This document shows positions 23,305-23,845 of a DNA stretch of 23,845 nucleotides, piece by piece. The notes beneath the pieces are model-generated. The model worked only from the letters and a program-made list of their open reading frames with translations, did not search any database and was not told the origin of the DNA. This DNA is from Sphingobacteriia bacterium. GTDB taxonomy: Bacteria > Bacteroidota > Bacteroidia > NS11-12g > UBA955. The DNA lies in assembly GCA_021151535.1 (NCBI GenBank), contig JAGKXC010000022.1, positions 1 to 23,845 of the forward strand, written 5' to 3'. Every line of letters begins with the position of its first letter. The first letter of the stretch is position 1. Made by a program: the position numbers and the translations under genes.

Positions 23305-23312
23305 CAAATATA
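23305..23312 (-). promoter_or_regulatory. Bacteroidota -7 promoter box for the bactofilin-ATP synthase operon
   Basis: The minus strand reads TATATTTG, an exact TAnnTTTG match, 5 nt before the bactofilin ATG. It is the only good promoter I see ahead of the ATP synthase genes. Confidence 0.6.
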
Positions 23313-23353
23313 ATAATTTCGGGCGATAATCGTTGGGCGAAATCGCTTTCTAA

Positions 23354-23652
23354 TTATTTCTTACCGCTTTTGTTCTGGCGAACAGAAGTGCTATCAAATG
23401 CGGCTTCATTTCCTTCTAAAATTTTATTGAGCGTTTCCTGCTTGCTGTATTCGCTCGCAAAGGCGTATAAGCAACCAACAACATGATAATTATTGTAAAA
23501 GAAATTAATAAGCTACTAAAAACCATCAAAACGTTCAACGGTGTAAGTTGAATGGAGAAAACTTCTGCAAAAGATGTATCATTTATTAACACCAAACGAA
23601 ACTTATTCCGAAGATTCGCGATAATTTTGCGGTTCCTACCTGATTTTTTCAT
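23354..23652 (-). pseudogene. Frame-broken remnant like the N-terminus of Bacteroidota M23-peptidase-type membrane protein
   Basis: The frame from the ATG at 23652 gives 78 residues up to a stop at 23416. Residues about 20-70 (FRLVLINDTSFAEVFSIQL, one transmembrane helix, then AYTPLR) resemble the N-terminus of M23 peptidases found next to bactofilin in Bacteroidota. In that family TPLR is followed by EYIPGY. Here the frame goes on to unlikely sequence, while another frame reads EYSKQETLNKILEGNEAAF and on to a TAA at 23354. Removing two bases would join the parts into 98 residues. No M23 domain follows. It could be a real deletion, a sequencing error or a short relative. Confidence 0.55.
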
Positions 23653-23682
23653 TATTTTGAAGATTGCGGGTCAATAAAAAGC

Positions 23683-23690
23683 CAAATTTA
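23683..23690 (-). promoter_or_regulatory. Bacteroidota -7 promoter box for the M23-like remnant
   Basis: The minus strand reads TAAATTTG, an exact TAnnTTTG match. It lies 30 nt before the ATG at 23652, in the 56-bp gap shared with the divergent PorW-like gene. Confidence 0.5.
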
Positions 23691-23708
23691 ACGTTTTTTA
23701 CCAACAGA

Positions 23709-23845
23709 ATGCGGAGATTGCTATCGCCAGAAAGAAATAAATTCCCTATTGCCTTCAGCTTGTTGGCCTTAATTTTATTGCTGCAAAGTTGCGGCAACCA
23801 AGAAAGCTGGGTCTATAAACAATGGCATAATACCCTCGCCCATTA
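23709..23845 (+). CDS. PorW/SprE-like lipoprotein, 5' end (partial)
   Basis: The frame is open to the end of the window (45 codons). It begins MRRLLSPERNKF, followed by a hydrophobic core and the lipobox LLLQSCGN, with Cys28 as the lipidation site. After the Cys comes SWVYKQWHNTLAH, which resembles the start of PorW/SprE (a T9SS lipoprotein with TPRs), where a HN-AHYN pattern follows the Cys. This family sits next to bactofilin and M23 genes in many Bacteroidota. Confidence in the lipoprotein is high; the PorW/SprE name rests on a short match and on context. Confidence 0.6.
   Translation, partial: MRRLLSPERNKFPIAFSLLALILLLQSCGNQESWVYKQWHNTLAH

Noticed and set aside
23416..23652. Programmed ribosomal frameshift in the M23-like gene
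   Set aside because: No slippery heptamer or downstream stem is visible near the frame change; mutation or sequence error is simpler.
1..23845. CRISPR array, insertion sequences, tRNA or rRNA genes
   Set aside because: No repeat-spacer pattern, no transposase motifs or terminal inverted repeats, and no cloverleaf or rRNA signature were found.

Overview
The window looks like a chromosomal core-gene region of a member of the Bacteroidota. GC is around 40%, estimated by eye. The supporting signs are a protein with a type IX secretion (T9SS) C-terminal sorting domain, the start of a PorW/SprE-like lipoprotein, the linkage of bactofilin with an F-type ATP synthase operon that lacks atpD and atpC, and several promoters matching the Bacteroidota -7 box TAnnTTTG. 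I see no mobile elements, CRISPR arrays, rRNA or tRNA genes. Most genes are recognisable housekeeping genes.

Layout. (1) 1-4204: the 3' end of a beta-CASP metallo-beta-lactamase-fold RNase; a SAM methyltransferase and a secreted alpha/beta hydrolase transcribed away from each other from a 36-bp gap; and pdxA. (2) 4387-12238 (+): a 903-residue protein made of two D-Ala-D-Ala ligase-like halves, translationally coupled to a membrane-anchored two-PASTA-domain protein. A T9SS-exported protein follows, coupled by a 4-nt overlap to a single-domain rhodanese, and then a seven-heme-site cytochrome c with C-terminal TPRs. (3) 12276-13167: an orphan 3-oxoacid CoA-transferase subunit B and a small membrane protein on the other strand. 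(4) 13310-16921 (+): an M20 dipeptidase and a bifunctional Rel/SpoT (p)ppGpp enzyme in one apparent operon, closed by a bidirectional terminator at about 16981-17020. (5) 23299-17054 (-): bactofilin, atpZ, an AtpI-like protein, atpB, atpE, atpF, atpH, atpA and atpG. (6) 23354-23845: a frame-broken remnant of a gene resembling the N-terminus of Bacteroidota M23-peptidase-type membrane proteins, divergent from the first 45 codons of the PorW/SprE-like lipoprotein.

How the genes fit together. The ATP synthase genes give the whole Fo sector and the alpha, gamma and delta subunits of F1; beta and epsilon must be encoded elsewhere. A near-perfect hairpin directly after atpE could set the excess of subunit c. 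The Ddl-like/PASTA pair belongs to peptidoglycan synthesis. The T9SS cargo and PorW-like protein point to type IX secretion. The multiheme cytochrome points to extracytoplasmic electron transfer.

The least ordinary signals are these: the 6-mer GGCGAT/ATCGCC is strongly over-represented (52 copies by hand count against about 7 expected); exact TAnnTTTG boxes lie 4-8 nt from five start codons, implying leaderless or nearly leaderless mRNAs; the two halves of the tandem Ddl have diverged differently; and the M23-like gene has a frame break. I did not find a convincing wholly new multi-gene system.
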